A DNA stretch of 64,000 nt from Rufibacter tibetensis (GCF_001310085.1 NZ_CP012643.1:5028001-5092000); one strand, 5' to 3'; shown: positions 19,380-28,998, counted from the stretch's first letter. The notes: generated by a model not told the origin, from the letters alone. A program made the numbers and translations.

Positions 19380-20515
19380 AGTTTATATATCTTTAAGGTG
19401 AAAAGGTTATCAGGTATAAAAGGAGGAAGTTAATTGGACAGTTATTGCTGATTCACTACCAAGAAGAAACCCAAATTTATCTGAATGCCAAGGAATTACC
19501 TTTTAACTGATGAAATGCAAAAAGCAGGGAGTCTCTTTTTTACAAAACGACTGTTTTACTTTTTGGTTTTGAAATAGACGTTGCCCTAAAGCTTGTTAGA
19601 ATTATAATAAACCAAGTAAGAAGAGGCAGATTAAAGTTTTGCCTACTGATTTATTGCGTAGCATTAGAAATGAATGGAGAGAAAGAAGTACGGGGACTGT
19701 TTCTAGTACTACTGATTTGCAGCGCGGAAGGCTGGTTTCATCATTCTCTTAATTTATGTAGGACTGTTTTTTCGTACTTGTAGACAGGAAGCATTTTTTA
19801 TCCTGAAACGATACCGAAACCATGATGGCTCCTTTTATTTCCTGGGCAGTCTGCTCAGCCATTGTCTGGGCTTTTGACTTGTCATACTGTAACTGAAAAA
19901 TAAAGGAAAAGCGCCAATCCAATCTTCAAAAAAACTTATGATAATTTTTGTGAATTTATGTACTGATTGAGTTGCCTCTAAGCCAATATTGTCCATTATA
20001 CAACCAACGGGTGTATCAAAACAGCAGCTCTCCAACACCTGCACAATTTGTGAAAGGCGCCATTTACATGTTAGTTGCTCTGCATAGGCCAAGGAGCATA
20101 GGTTGATTTTCAAAAGTTCATGGTATATTATGAGCAGTTGCAGCATTAATTCTTCCTTGCTGGAAAATAATGGTATATACTTCCTTGTATATAATTCCTT
20201 TAAGCCAGCTACATGCTTTCCCTAAGTCAACCATGGAGGCTTTATGATACCCATTTCCCCTAAAAATCAGCTAGGTTTTGCCTATGATTGGCTCTTTGCT
20301 ACCCTTCATTCTAGCCATGGGTAAGAACACCTTTGATGAATGTTGACGATTATTTTTATTAGGTTTTAGAAGGAGGTGTGCTTAGGATAGGGCATGCACT
20401 GCTATATAAATCTCCATCAGCCAACCGACCTGCAGGGTGCCCGTAGAAACGGGTAACAAAGCAGTGCTATAGCATCATAGGTTTATCCTTTTAAATCTTT
20501 ACATACCAGTTGGTC
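19380..20515. other. 1.1-kb non-coding gap upstream of the ebo region
   Basis: The longest frame (19835-20146, minus, 103 codons) is cysteine-rich and low-complexity in appearance and matches no family I know. No tRNA or large repeat was seen; a short hairpin CCCGT-AGAA-ACGGG lies at 20440-20453. The promoter for the isochorismatase-type gene, and perhaps for the ebo genes, is expected here. Confidence 0.45.
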
Positions 20516-21559
20516 ATGAAACAAACATCCTCCCAAAGCTTCCATTTCAAGGCTACTTATTTGCCAAAGGCCGAAGACACGATTCCTTTTCCGCTGGACA
20601 AAACTGCTTTGTTAGTCATAGACCCTGTAAATGATTTTCTTTCGGAGGGTGGAGCGGTATATGAACTGACCAAAAACTCGCTTAAGCTTCAGGATACGAT
20701 AACGCATCTTAAGCAGGCAATTGAAGGGGCGCGCGCAAGTGGGATACCGGTGCTTTACGGACCAATGGCTTACACAGAAGATGATTACATTAATGAGAAG
20801 TTGCAAAAACGAAGCGGCATTAACCGCATCATGTTTGAAAAGAAGATGTTTCTGGCGGATAGCTGGGGGGCAGACTTTCACCCCGACTTGCAGCCGCAGC
20901 AGGGAGATATAATTTTGCTGCCACATAAAACCTGCAATGTTTTCAGAAGCGACCTGCCCGACCATCTGCAACGGTTGGGTATCACGCACCTGGTAATTGC
21001 GGGCATGGCTGCAAATCTATGCTGTGAGTCTACGGCCCGCCATGCCATAGAAGACGGCTATGATGTAACTATGCTAAAAGATGCCATGGGCGCAACCAGC
21101 ATTCCTGAATACGAAGCTGCAGTACATTTGAATTTGCCGTTAGTCTCCAATGCTGTGATTACAACAGAAGAGTTCCTGAGGGCCCTAAACACCATCACTG
21201 CTGCTCCTGAGCAAACCCTAAATGTACAGGAAGGAGATACCGTTAAAGGATCTGACAACGGCGATATAGGCACTGTGGAAAAGGTGGTGAAAGCCAGCGG
21301 TGGCACAGGGGGCTATATCCTGGTGCCACGGGGGCTGATCTTCAAGACAGACACCTATATACCAGTAGATGCTATTACCAAAAGAAGCGGTAATGCAGTG
21401 TTTATCAATGTACCTAAGATACTAGTGGGTGAAATGCCTTGGAAAGAGGCCCCTACACGAAAGGACTGGGAAGCCAAACAAGGACCTTCTGCCAAGGATG
21501 TGAAAAAGCTGTACCATTCCAGAACGGCGTCAGCCTTGGAGTTAAAGCCATTACCTTAG
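20516..21559 (+). CDS. isochorismatase-family cysteine hydrolase fused to a PRC-barrel-like domain
   Basis: A 347-residue protein from ATG 20516 (TTG 20510 is also in frame). Residues about 25-225 form an isochorismatase-like hydrolase with the Asp-Lys-Cys triad: LLVIDPVND (Asp36), LLPHKTCN (Lys138) and AANLCCESTARHA (Cys169). A C-terminal segment of about 120 residues (VQEGDTVKGSDNGDIGTVEK, GGYILVPRGLIFKTDTYIPV, then SAKDVKKLYHSR) looks like a PRC-barrel/DUF2171 module. The hydrolase fold cleaves vinyl ethers or C-N amide bonds; the substrate is not readable. The gene lies 112 bp upstream of eboA on the same strand, so a link to the ebo pathway is possible but unproven. Confidence 0.8.
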   Translation: MKQTSSQSFHFKATYLPKAEDTIPFPLDKTALLVIDPVNDFLSEGGAVYELTKNSLKLQDTITHLKQAIEGARASGIPVLYGPMAYTEDDYINEKLQKRSGINRIMFEKKMFLADSWGADFHPDLQPQQGDIILLPHKTCNVFRSDLPDHLQRLGITHLVIAGMAANLCCESTARHAIEDGYDVTMLKDAMGATSIPEYEAAVHLNLPLVSNAVITTEEFLRALNTITAAPEQTLNVQEGDTVKGSDNGDIGTVEKVVKASGGTGGYILVPRGLIFKTDTYIPVDAITKRSGNAVFINVPKILVGEMPWKEAPTRKDWEAKQGPSAKDVKKLYHSRTASALELKPLP

Positions 21560-21671
21560 TTTACTGGCAAAAAGGCAAACAGCTATGGTTAGGGCAGTTC
21601 AATAACTTGGAAAATTAACAGCCGTACTACCTCAAATGTACACGAAAAGTCAACCCCTACCTTAATTCCTT

Positions 21672-22571
21672 ATGCAAGTGTTTCAAGCTGATGTAGAAAA
21701 GTCCCGTGACTTTCTTTATGAATTATTCAAAAGAAACACTTCTGATGAAGCTACAGATTGGCTAAATGATAAGTTAGAAAAAGTTAAAGGTGCCAACAGT
21801 GCCAGAGAACTATACTGGGCCTTTAGCGCGGCTCCGCGTTTCGTAGGGAAAACTGTGTTACAGCTGCAAGAGAGCGAACTTAGTAAGGCTGACGTCCTGC
21901 GGCCAGGATTTAACCCTTCTAAATGGACCACCGACCAAACAGCCCGCACGCTTCTTCTACTTTCTATTCCGCACCAAGACCAGAACGAGTTCTTACATAA
22001 GCTAAACCAGCTCTTCAGCACGGCAGAGATGGGTGAGTTGGTGGCCTTGTATGCCAGCTTGCCACTACTTCCTTATCCTGGAGATTTTAAACTCAGAGCG
22101 GCTGAAGGCATCAGAACCAACATGGGTACGGTGTTTGAGGCTATTGCCCTGGACAACCCCTACCCCGCCGATTACCTGGACGAAGGGGCTTGGAACCAGC
22201 TGGTGTTGAAGACAGTGTTTGTAGGGAAGCCACTCTATCGCATTTACGGCCTGGAAATACGCAGCAATCCAACGCTTGCCCGCATCCTTTCGGATTACGC
22301 CCATGAACGCTGGGCAGCAGGGCGCACCGTAACCCCTGAACTTTGGCGGCCGGTGGGGCCATTCCTAAATGCGTTCCTGATGGAAGATATCAAGAGGGTA
22401 TTCGCGCACCCGGAACAGATTCAGCAGGAAGCTGCCGCTTTGGCCTGCTCCCAAAGCAACTTCATTCCAGCTAAAGAGCTGCTGGAAGCACACCCAGTCC
22501 TGAAAAACAAAATAGAAACCGGAGAGCTTAACTGGAATTACATCGGCCGCAAATCTCTGCCGGCAAACTAA
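21672..22571 (+). CDS. eboA: EboA family protein
   Basis: A 299-residue mostly helical protein with no signal peptide and no known catalytic motif. It starts MQVFQADVEKSRDFLYELFK and contains FSAAPRFVGK, NEFLHKLNQLFSTAEMGELV, LYASLPLLPYP and SNFIPAKELLEAHPVL, which I recognise as the EboA pattern. It is the first gene of an ebo cluster in the usual A-B-C order, and its stop lies 16 bp before eboB. Ebo proteins are linked to metabolite handling or export (scytonemin monomer in cyanobacteria); the exact role of EboA is unknown. Confidence comes mainly from position next to unmistakable B, C, D, E and F partners. Confidence 0.88.
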   Translation: MQVFQADVEKSRDFLYELFKRNTSDEATDWLNDKLEKVKGANSARELYWAFSAAPRFVGKTVLQLQESELSKADVLRPGFNPSKWTTDQTARTLLLLSIPHQDQNEFLHKLNQLFSTAEMGELVALYASLPLLPYPGDFKLRAAEGIRTNMGTVFEAIALDNPYPADYLDEGAWNQLVLKTVFVGKPLYRIYGLEIRSNPTLARILSDYAHERWAAGRTVTPELWRPVGPFLNAFLMEDIKRVFAHPEQIQQEAAALACSQSNFIPAKELLEAHPVLKNKIETGELNWNYIGRKSLPAN

Positions 22572-22587
22572 CCTAATCCTTTTCACC

Positions 22588-23529
22588 ATGGCACCAGAAA
22601 AAATGATGTTTATTGACCCGCATATTCACATGACTTCCCGGACAACAGACGACTACGCCCGGATGCAGGAAGCCGGCATTGTTGCCATTATTGAACCCTC
22701 TTTCTGGTTAGGGCAGCCGCGTACTGAAATTGGTTCCTTTAAAGACTACTTCAGCAGTTTGCTGGGCTGGGAACGGTTTCGGGCAAGTCAGTTCGGGATC
22801 AAACATTACTGCACCATAGGCCTTAATTCAAAAGAAGCCAACAACGAGGCCCTGGCCGAGCAGGTAATGGAGCTTTTGCCGCTTTTCGTCCTCAAAGAGG
22901 GCGTAGTGGGGGTTGGCGAAATTGGCTACGATGACCAGACAGCCGCCGAAGACAAATATTACCGGCTACAACTTGACCTGGCCAAAGAGGTAGGACTGCC
23001 GGTGCAGATTCATACCCCGCATCGCGATAAAAAGGCGGGCACCATCCGGAGCATGAAGGTTGCCATGGAACATGGAATCAAGCCCCATATGGTGATTGTA
23101 GACCATAATAACGAAGAAACCGTGAAAGACACCCTGGATGGAGGTTTCTGGGCCGCTTTCACCATTTACCCTAACTCTAAAATGGGTAACGAGCGCATGG
23201 TAGAGATTGTGAAGCAGTACGGCACAGAGCGGATTATTGTGAACAGCTCGGCAGACTGGGGGGTAAGTGACCCATTATCGGTTCCTAAGACAGCTTCGCT
23301 AATGCTGGAGCGAGGTATACCGGCAGAAGATGTCCGTATGGTATGCTACCAAAACGCCCTAGATGCATTCGGGCAGAGTGGCCAGATGAACGAATCTGAT
23401 TGGCTACAGCCGGCAAACGTTGACCAACGCGATAAATTCCAGGATAACTCAGTTCTTAGAGGGGGGCAGACTCCTGTAGTGGGAGAGTTTAAAACTAGAA
23501 ACGAACTGAAAGAAAACATTGTAAAGTAA
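22588..23529 (+). CDS. eboB: EboB, TatD-family metal-dependent hydrolase
   Basis: A 313-residue amidohydrolase-fold protein. MFIDPHIHMTSRTTDDYARM gives the HxH metal motif near residue 10. VVGVGEIGYDD supplies the Glu ligand, LPVQIHTPHRDK a His ligand, VIVDHNNEETV another His, and VNSSADWGVSDPLSVP the final Asp region. This is the TatD pattern, with a broad phosphoesterase/hydrolase capability, but the substrate in ebo systems is not known. Its TAA overlaps the ATG of eboC by one base (TAATG), which implies translational coupling. Confidence 0.9.
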   Translation: MAPEKMMFIDPHIHMTSRTTDDYARMQEAGIVAIIEPSFWLGQPRTEIGSFKDYFSSLLGWERFRASQFGIKHYCTIGLNSKEANNEALAEQVMELLPLFVLKEGVVGVGEIGYDDQTAAEDKYYRLQLDLAKEVGLPVQIHTPHRDKKAGTIRSMKVAMEHGIKPHMVIVDHNNEETVKDTLDGGFWAAFTIYPNSKMGNERMVEIVKQYGTERIIVNSSADWGVSDPLSVPKTASLMLERGIPAEDVRMVCYQNALDAFGQSGQMNESDWLQPANVDQRDKFQDNSVLRGGQTPVVGEFKTRNELKENIVK

Positions 23530-24437
23530 TGGAGATAGGTGCCTATATCAGATTGATGCGACCAGCTAATATTGTGACTGCCATAGCAGATATTCTGATG
23601 GGTTTTGCGGCTTCAGGTGCCTTTCTCTCTCTAACGGTTGGTGGATACAGCTCTTTCTCTTTTACAAGCCTGCTGCCACTCTTATGGCTGGTACTTTCTA
23701 CTATTGGCCTATATGGCGGCGGTGTGGTTTTTAATGATGTCTTTGATGCAGACCTGGACAGGCAGGAGCGGCCTGAAAGACCAATTCCCAGCGGCCAAGC
23801 CACTGTTTCAGGTGCCGCCGTTCTTGGGGCTTCTCTTTTAGCCGTAGGTATACTGGCAGCCTGGCAAGTGTCAGAACTTAGTGCCTTCATAGCCATTGCA
23901 ATTGCCGCCTGTGCCCTGCTGTACGACTGGAAAGGCAAGCACCATGCTCTACTTGGCCCTGTGAATATGGGAGCCTGCAGAGGGGGTAACTTGCTTTTAG
24001 GTATCAGTGCCATTCCAGCTGCCGTAGAGCAGTTCTGGTACTTGGCGTTAATTCCCATTGTGTATATAGCAGCTATAACCATGGTCAGCCGCGGCGAAGT
24101 ACATGGGGGCAGCAGCTCGGCTTTAAAGGGAGCTGTTTTACTGTATACCATGGTAATAGGCGGTATTATCAGCTTAACCCTATTACCACAATTTAACGTA
24201 TGGTATAGCCTGCCTTTCCTGCTGCTGTTTGCTTTCCTTATTTTTCCGCCACTTTTTAAAGCCATGCCAACCAAAGAACCTGCCTCTATTATGCGGGCAG
24301 TGAAAGCAGGCGTATTGGCCTTGATTGTGATGAATGCAAGCATGGCGGCAGGATTTGCCGGTTGGCAGTATGGGCTTCTGGTGCTTTTGCTCCTGCCTGT
24401 GTCACGCTACATTGCCAAGAACTTTGCCGTTACGTAA
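23529..24437 (+). CDS. eboC: EboC, UbiA-like prenyltransferase-family membrane protein
   Basis: A 302-residue polytopic membrane protein with about eight or nine hydrophobic helices. The UbiA first Asp-rich motif is present as NDVFDADLDRQERPERPIPSG (NDxxDxxxD, residues 69-77); the second is weaker, LLYDWKGKHH. UbiA enzymes attach prenyl chains to aromatic acceptors at the membrane, and EboC is the ebo branch. Here the prenyl donor and acceptor are unknown. Start is fixed by the 1-bp overlap with eboB. The following eboD is 695 bp away, unlike the tight spacing of A-B-C. Confidence 0.92.
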   Translation: MEIGAYIRLMRPANIVTAIADILMGFAASGAFLSLTVGGYSSFSFTSLLPLLWLVLSTIGLYGGGVVFNDVFDADLDRQERPERPIPSGQATVSGAAVLGASLLAVGILAAWQVSELSAFIAIAIAACALLYDWKGKHHALLGPVNMGACRGGNLLLGISAIPAAVEQFWYLALIPIVYIAAITMVSRGEVHGGSSSALKGAVLLYTMVIGGIISLTLLPQFNVWYSLPFLLLFAFLIFPPLFKAMPTKEPASIMRAVKAGVLALIVMNASMAAGFAGWQYGLLVLLLLPVSRYIAKNFAVT

Positions 24438-25132
24438 GTTCTAAAAAGCGACTTGTATATGGAAGCTGTTTAGAGCTTTTTAAAACTTGGGTTTATAAGC
24501 GACAAAAGTGTTTCGGCAGATTTTTGCTATGGCCATTTGCAGCAAAATGCTAAATTTAAACGTGCTCAAAACTCAACTTTAGTATTTTAGATATCGCACG
24601 CATTTCGTCCCCCTTTGAAGGCAGTGCCGTTAAGTTCTAAAATTTTCACTGGTTCAAGTTTTCAACTTGGACCTATAATGACTTGAAGTTTATAACTTCA
24701 GTGAGGCGCGAGCCCCAAAATATGTAACATTTACAAGGCAACCTTGACAAAAGCAGGCCATTGATGCAGAACTTAACAGCCCTGCCTTTAAAGGGGGATG
24801 AACGGGAATACCATGCAGGGCCAGGCAACTTCTTGGTACATTTACTTTTGAATGTCACCCTGAACTCAGGATATGTAAAAAAATTAAGAAGGCTTTATTT
24901 AAGCACTAAAAGCTCTTTTTTCTAGTTATAAAAAAGCTAAAGCCGAACTTAGAGAATTTAATTTTTTGCAGGCGGAATCTCCCGCTTTTGCACTCGTCTG
25001 CAATAAGGCTTCTGTTTTCAGGCTGTTTTCTAATAGTAGCCTGAAAACGCAAAACCAAGCGGAAACTTACGCCAGGTATGCCACTTGAAAATAGGATGTA
25101 AAAACCCCTAACAGGTTCATCAACGTATTTCT
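24438..25132. other. gap between eboC and eboD
   Basis: Besides the inverted-repeat element, this gap has a perfect 11-bp inverted repeat (arms 25014-25024 and 25038-25048, GTTTTCAGGCT) with no T-tract. It overlaps a recurrent 17-bp motif and lies 85 bp before eboD. No gene was seen; a separate promoter for eboD-E-F may lie here. Confidence 0.5.
24604..24802. mobile_element. 199-bp imperfect inverted-repeat (MITE-like or structured) element
   Basis: Arms 24604-24640 and 24766-24802 (37 bp, six mismatches by eye) are inverted copies starting TTC[GA]TCCCCCTTT. Inside are more small inverted repeats: 24651-24660/24664-24673 (one mismatch), TGAAGTT-TAT-AACTTCA at 24684-24700, TGTAA-CAT-TTACA and CAAGG-CAA-CCTTG. 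There is no transposase gene and no clear target duplication. It sits in the only wide gap of the ebo genes. Confidence 0.65.
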
Positions 25133-26323
25133 ATGAAACCAATCATACAAGAATTCAAAGTACCCTTTACCTACGGCGTCTATTTTACAGAAGGCATTTT
25201 CAAGAAGGAGAATAACCTTCTGGCCGATATCGTAAAATTAAAAGATAGCAGTGCTGCACCGACTAAGGTGCTTTTTGTATTGGATGAAGGGGTAGCAAAA
25301 GCACACCCAAAAATAGCTAATGATATAGCTGCTTATTCCGCCTATCATTCTGATACCCTAACTGCAGTTGCCGCTCCTGTGCTGATACCTGGCGGAGAAG
25401 AGGCTAAGAACAATCCGGCTTTGTTGAACCAAGTGCTGGAGGCTATCAACGATTTAGGGGTGTGCAGGCACTCTTACCTGGTGGCCATTGGTGGTGGTGC
25501 CGTGTTGGACATGGTAGGTTTTGCCGGCGCAACGGCACATAGGGGCATTCGCCTTATACGAATTCCAACCACTGTGCTTTCTCAGAACGATTCTGGCGTA
25601 GGCGTGAAGAACAGTATGAATGCCTTTGGTAAAAAGAACTTCCTGGGCACGTTTGCACCGCCTTTCGCTGTACTTAACGATAGCAATTTTCTGCTCACTT
25701 TAGAAGACCGCGACTGGCGCGGCGGCATAGCGGAGGCCGTGAAAGTGGCCCTGATTAAAGATGCCGCTTTTTATGAACAGATAAAGCAAGATGCACAAAA
25801 CTTGGCCGCCCGGAAAATGGCACCCATGCAGGAACTGATTTTCCGTTGTGCCGAGATGCACATGGAGCACATTGGCGGCGGCGATCCCTTTGAGTTTGGT
25901 TCATCAAGACCCCTGGACTTTGGGCACTGGGCGGCGCATAAGTTGGAGCAGATAACCAATTATGAGCTACGCCACGGAGAGGCTGTTGCCATTGGCCTTG
26001 CCTTGGACGTCACGTATTCTAAACTGGCCGGCATGTTGAGCGAAAAAGAGTGCGAAGATATTTTAAATCTTCTATCAGACCTGGGCTTTGACCTATATGT
26101 GCCGGAGCTGTCAAAAGGGTTAGAAACACCAGCCCAAAAGCTACACATTTTGCAGGGGTTGCAGGAGTTCAGGGAGCATCTGGGAGGAGAATTGACCATC
26201 ATGCTGCTTCAGAAAATAGGCGTTGGCGTGGAAGTGCACCACCTGGATGAGGCTTTGATTTTAGAAGCTGTGAACCAGTTGCAGCAATGGCAGACTGTCA
26301 AATTACTTGCCCCTACCGCGTAA
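25133..26323 (+). CDS. eboD: EboD, 3-dehydroquinate-synthase-like (sugar phosphate cyclase) enzyme
   Basis: A 396-residue NAD- and metal-dependent cyclase of the dehydroquinate synthase superfamily. Recognisable parts are the NAD-binding LVAIGGGAVLDMVGFAGATA, RIPTTVLSQNDSGVGVKNSM, FLGTFAPPFAVLND and the metal site in RGGIAEAVKVALIKD (Glu), RPLDFGHWAAHKLE (His) and LRHGEAVAIGLA (His). Homologues act on sedoheptulose 7-phosphate or other sugar phosphates. EboD forms its own branch and its substrate is unknown. A separate dehydroquinate synthase for the shikimate pathway is expected elsewhere, so a special role is likely. It is followed closely by eboE. Confidence 0.92.
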   Translation: MKPIIQEFKVPFTYGVYFTEGIFKKENNLLADIVKLKDSSAAPTKVLFVLDEGVAKAHPKIANDIAAYSAYHSDTLTAVAAPVLIPGGEEAKNNPALLNQVLEAINDLGVCRHSYLVAIGGGAVLDMVGFAGATAHRGIRLIRIPTTVLSQNDSGVGVKNSMNAFGKKNFLGTFAPPFAVLNDSNFLLTLEDRDWRGGIAEAVKVALIKDAAFYEQIKQDAQNLAARKMAPMQELIFRCAEMHMEHIGGGDPFEFGSSRPLDFGHWAAHKLEQITNYELRHGEAVAIGLALDVTYSKLAGMLSEKECEDILNLLSDLGFDLYVPELSKGLETPAQKLHILQGLQEFREHLGGELTIMLLQKIGVGVEVHHLDEALILEAVNQLQQWQTVKLLAPTA

Positions 26324-26351
26324 AGCCTTTACTACACTTATAATTTTGAAA

Positions 26352-27626
26352 ATGCGCGTAAACGACCACCTACATTTGTCTTATTGCACCAACATTCACC
26401 CTGGTGAAACCTGGGAAGATGTCTTTAGTAATTTACGAGAGTATTTGCCAACCCTTAAAAATAACCTGTCTCCTGACAAACCATTCGGTATTGGGCTGCG
26501 CCTTTCAGATCTGGCAAGCAGAGAATTAGCCCAACAACACATACTTGCAGACTTTCAGGAATGGCTGGAAAAGCATGGACTGTATGTGTACACCATGAAT
26601 GGTTTCCCGTACGGAGGATTTCATAACCAGGTAGTAAAAGACGGGGTACACAAACCAGACTGGACCACTAACGCCCGGTTGGAGTATACCAAACGGCTGG
26701 CTCATATCCTGGCAACGCTTCTGCCCGAAGGTTTGGAGGGCGGCATCTCCACCTCGCCGCTATCTTACAAACCCTGGCACCCTAGCCAAGCCGAAACGGA
26801 TACGGTTTTCGCCAGCGCCACCGCGAACCTACTGGAGCTGGTAGATTCCTTGCTTCATATCAGGAAACAGACCGGAAAGACTATCCACATAGACCTGGAG
26901 CCAGAGCCGGACGGATTGCTTGAGAACAGCGAAGAGATAATTAGATATTTCCAGAATTGGCTACTTCCGAAAGGAATTAAAAGGCTAAGTGAGGACCACA
27001 GCTATAGCCCAACCATGGCTAAGGAAACCATACTAAACCATATGCAGGTTTGTTATGATGTTTGCCACTTTGCGCTTGCCTTTGAACAGCCAGAAGAAGC
27101 ATTTGCGAAGCTTACTTCCGCAGGCATTAAAATTGGCAAAATACAGCTAAGCGCGGCCTTGAAAGTAAGATTGCCTTCTGATGCCACGGGTAGAGCAGCC
27201 CTAAAAGAAACGCTTTCCCCTTTCGCTGAGTCAACCTACCTGCACCAAGTGGTGGCAAAGAACCATGATGGTACCCTTACCCACTACACCGACCTTGATT
27301 TGGCTTTAGATGCCATACAGGAAACTAATGCCCAAGAGTGGAGAACGCACTTTCATGTGCCGCTTTTCACAGATACATATAACGGCTTGCAATCAACCCA
27401 AGAAGATATACAACAGGTTCTGGCGCTCCTGAACAAACAGCACATCACCCATCACCTGGAAGTGGAGACCTATACCTGGGAGGTTTTACCTGAAGGATTA
27501 AAAACAGATTTAGCCCACTCCATTCAGCGGGAGTTGGAGTGGGTCATTGAAACTATAACCGAAAACCAACATGCAAAAAACGGTGGTCATCAACGTGGTG
27601 GGGCTCACCCAATCGCTCATAGGTAA
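26352..27626 (+). CDS. eboE: EboE, xylose-isomerase-like TIM-barrel protein
   Basis: A 424-residue protein starting at ATG 26352 (28 bp after eboD; an in-frame TTG at 26307 would overlap eboD). It begins MRVNDHLHLSYCTNIHPGET and contains YTMNGFPYGGFHN, HIDLEPEPDGLLENSEEI, VCYDVCHFALAFEQPEEA and KIGKIQLSAALKV, the metal-ligand layout of xylose-isomerase-type TIM barrels (Glu, Asp/His, Gln). This is the metabolite traffic protein EboE family. The last 56 bases overlap the start of eboF in another frame, so the short C-terminal tail after EWVIETI may be dispensable. Confidence 0.92.
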   Translation: MRVNDHLHLSYCTNIHPGETWEDVFSNLREYLPTLKNNLSPDKPFGIGLRLSDLASRELAQQHILADFQEWLEKHGLYVYTMNGFPYGGFHNQVVKDGVHKPDWTTNARLEYTKRLAHILATLLPEGLEGGISTSPLSYKPWHPSQAETDTVFASATANLLELVDSLLHIRKQTGKTIHIDLEPEPDGLLENSEEIIRYFQNWLLPKGIKRLSEDHSYSPTMAKETILNHMQVCYDVCHFALAFEQPEEAFAKLTSAGIKIGKIQLSAALKVRLPSDATGRAALKETLSPFAESTYLHQVVAKNHDGTLTHYTDLDLALDAIQETNAQEWRTHFHVPLFTDTYNGLQSTQEDIQQVLALLNKQHITHHLEVETYTWEVLPEGLKTDLAHSIQRELEWVIETITENQHAKNGGHQRGGAHPIAHR

Positions 27627-28998
27627 GCATACACCCTTTTTAGCGGAGTGGTCTGCGCAAAAAGCAAAGGGGGCAGCTATCCGTCCGGTATTTCCTGCTG
27701 TGACCTGTACTGCCCAGGCTACTTATCTCACAGGTAAAACCCCGCAGGAGCATGGTATTGTAGGCAATGGCTGGTATTTTCATGAAGAGTGCGAAATAAA
27801 GTTCTGGAGACAGTCAAACAAACTGGTTCAGGCTGAAAAAGTGTGGGAAACCGCTAAAAAGCTTGACCCTTCTTTTACCTGCGCCAATATGTGCTGGTGG
27901 TACAACATGTACTCTTCCGCTGATTACTACCTTACCCCAAGACCACAGTATCTGGCCGATGGGCGTAAGCTACCCGACTGTTACACCCACCCCGCCAGTT
28001 TGCGCGATACGCTGCAGCAAAAATTAGGAACCTTTCCGCTGTTCCATTACTGGGGGCCTAAAACCTCTATCAAGTCAAGCAAGTGGATTGCCGATGCGTC
28101 TAAAATAACAGATGACCTGTATGACCCGACGCTTACGCTCATCTACCTGCCGCACCTGGATTACAACCTGCAACGCATGGGCTCAAGCGATACCCGCATT
28201 GCCACCGACCTGCAAGAAATTGATGCCGTATGTGCAGACCTGATTACCTACTATGAAGCCAGAGGTGCCAATATAATTGTACTGTCAGAATATGGTATTT
28301 CAGCAGTAAACCAACCTGTGCACCTGAACAGAGTGCTACGCCAGCATGGCTTTATTGCCTTAAGGGAAGAAAGAGGTTTGGAGCTTTTAGATGCAGGTGC
28401 CAGCGAAGCCTTTGCCGTGGCAGACCATCAGGTAGCCCATATCTATGTAAAGGACAGGAGCCGGGTGGAAGAAGTAAAAAGGATTATCGGACAGGTACCG
28501 GGTGTGGAAGAAGTATTGGCCGGCAACGAACGAAACAAATATAGCTTGGGCCATGACCGCTGCGGAGAACTGGTAGCAGTAGCCCGCAAAAACGCCTGGT
28601 TCACTTACTACTATTGGCTTGATGATAAAAAGGCCCCGGACTTTGCGCGAACGGTAGAGATACATAAAAAGCCTGGATATGACCCGGTAGAAATGTTCGC
28701 AGACCCCAAAATAAAGTTTCTATTGCCCTTGGTTGCCACTAAACTCCTCAAGAAGAAGCTAGGGTTCAGAACGTTGATGGATATCATTCCGCTAGACGCC
28801 ACGCTTGTGAAAGGTTCGCATGGGCGCATTCCTGATACGAAAGACGAATGGCCTGTCTTCATCACCAACAAGAGCGAATTGGCTCCTTCAGCAGATATTC
28901 CGGCCACGGAGGTCTACCAACTTATTCTCCACCACTTGGGGGCAAAGCAGCAGCAACATACGTTTGATATGCCTCAGATTAATCCTGTCCTGAACTAA
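27571..28998 (+). CDS. eboF: EboF, nucleotide pyrophosphatase/alkaline phosphatase superfamily enzyme
   Basis: A 475-residue protein with no signal peptide. VVINVVGLTQSLIG opens the alkaline phosphatase superfamily fold. The nucleophile lies in PVFPAVTCTAQATYLTGKTP. Metal-site motifs include LIYLPHLDYNLQRMG, VLSEYGISAVNQPVHLNRVL and VKGSHGRIPDTKDEWPVF. This matches type I phosphodiesterase/nucleotide pyrophosphatase-like proteins and is the sixth ebo gene. ATG 27571 lies inside eboE (56-bp overlap), a strong hint of coupled translation. The substrate is not known. Confidence 0.92.
   Translation: MQKTVVINVVGLTQSLIGKHTPFLAEWSAQKAKGAAIRPVFPAVTCTAQATYLTGKTPQEHGIVGNGWYFHEECEIKFWRQSNKLVQAEKVWETAKKLDPSFTCANMCWWYNMYSSADYYLTPRPQYLADGRKLPDCYTHPASLRDTLQQKLGTFPLFHYWGPKTSIKSSKWIADASKITDDLYDPTLTLIYLPHLDYNLQRMGSSDTRIATDLQEIDAVCADLITYYEARGANIIVLSEYGISAVNQPVHLNRVLRQHGFIALREERGLELLDAGASEAFAVADHQVAHIYVKDRSRVEEVKRIIGQVPGVEEVLAGNERNKYSLGHDRCGELVAVARKNAWFTYYYWLDDKKAPDFARTVEIHKKPGYDPVEMFADPKIKFLLPLVATKLLKKKLGFRTLMDIIPLDATLVKGSHGRIPDTKDEWPVFITNKSELAPSADIPATEVYQLILHHLGAKQQQHTFDMPQINPVLN

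Noticed and set aside
19835-20146. 103-codon minus frame in the gap before the ebo region
   Set aside because: No recognisable motif or ribosome-binding site.
20440-20453. Short hairpin CCCGT-AGAA-ACGGG before the isochorismatase gene, considered as a riboswitch
   Set aside because: Only a five-pair stem with no further conserved structure visible.
23543-24343. Long minus-strand frame (266 codons) antisense to eboC
   Set aside because: It is a shadow of the membrane protein gene; composition is implausible and eboC is unmistakable.
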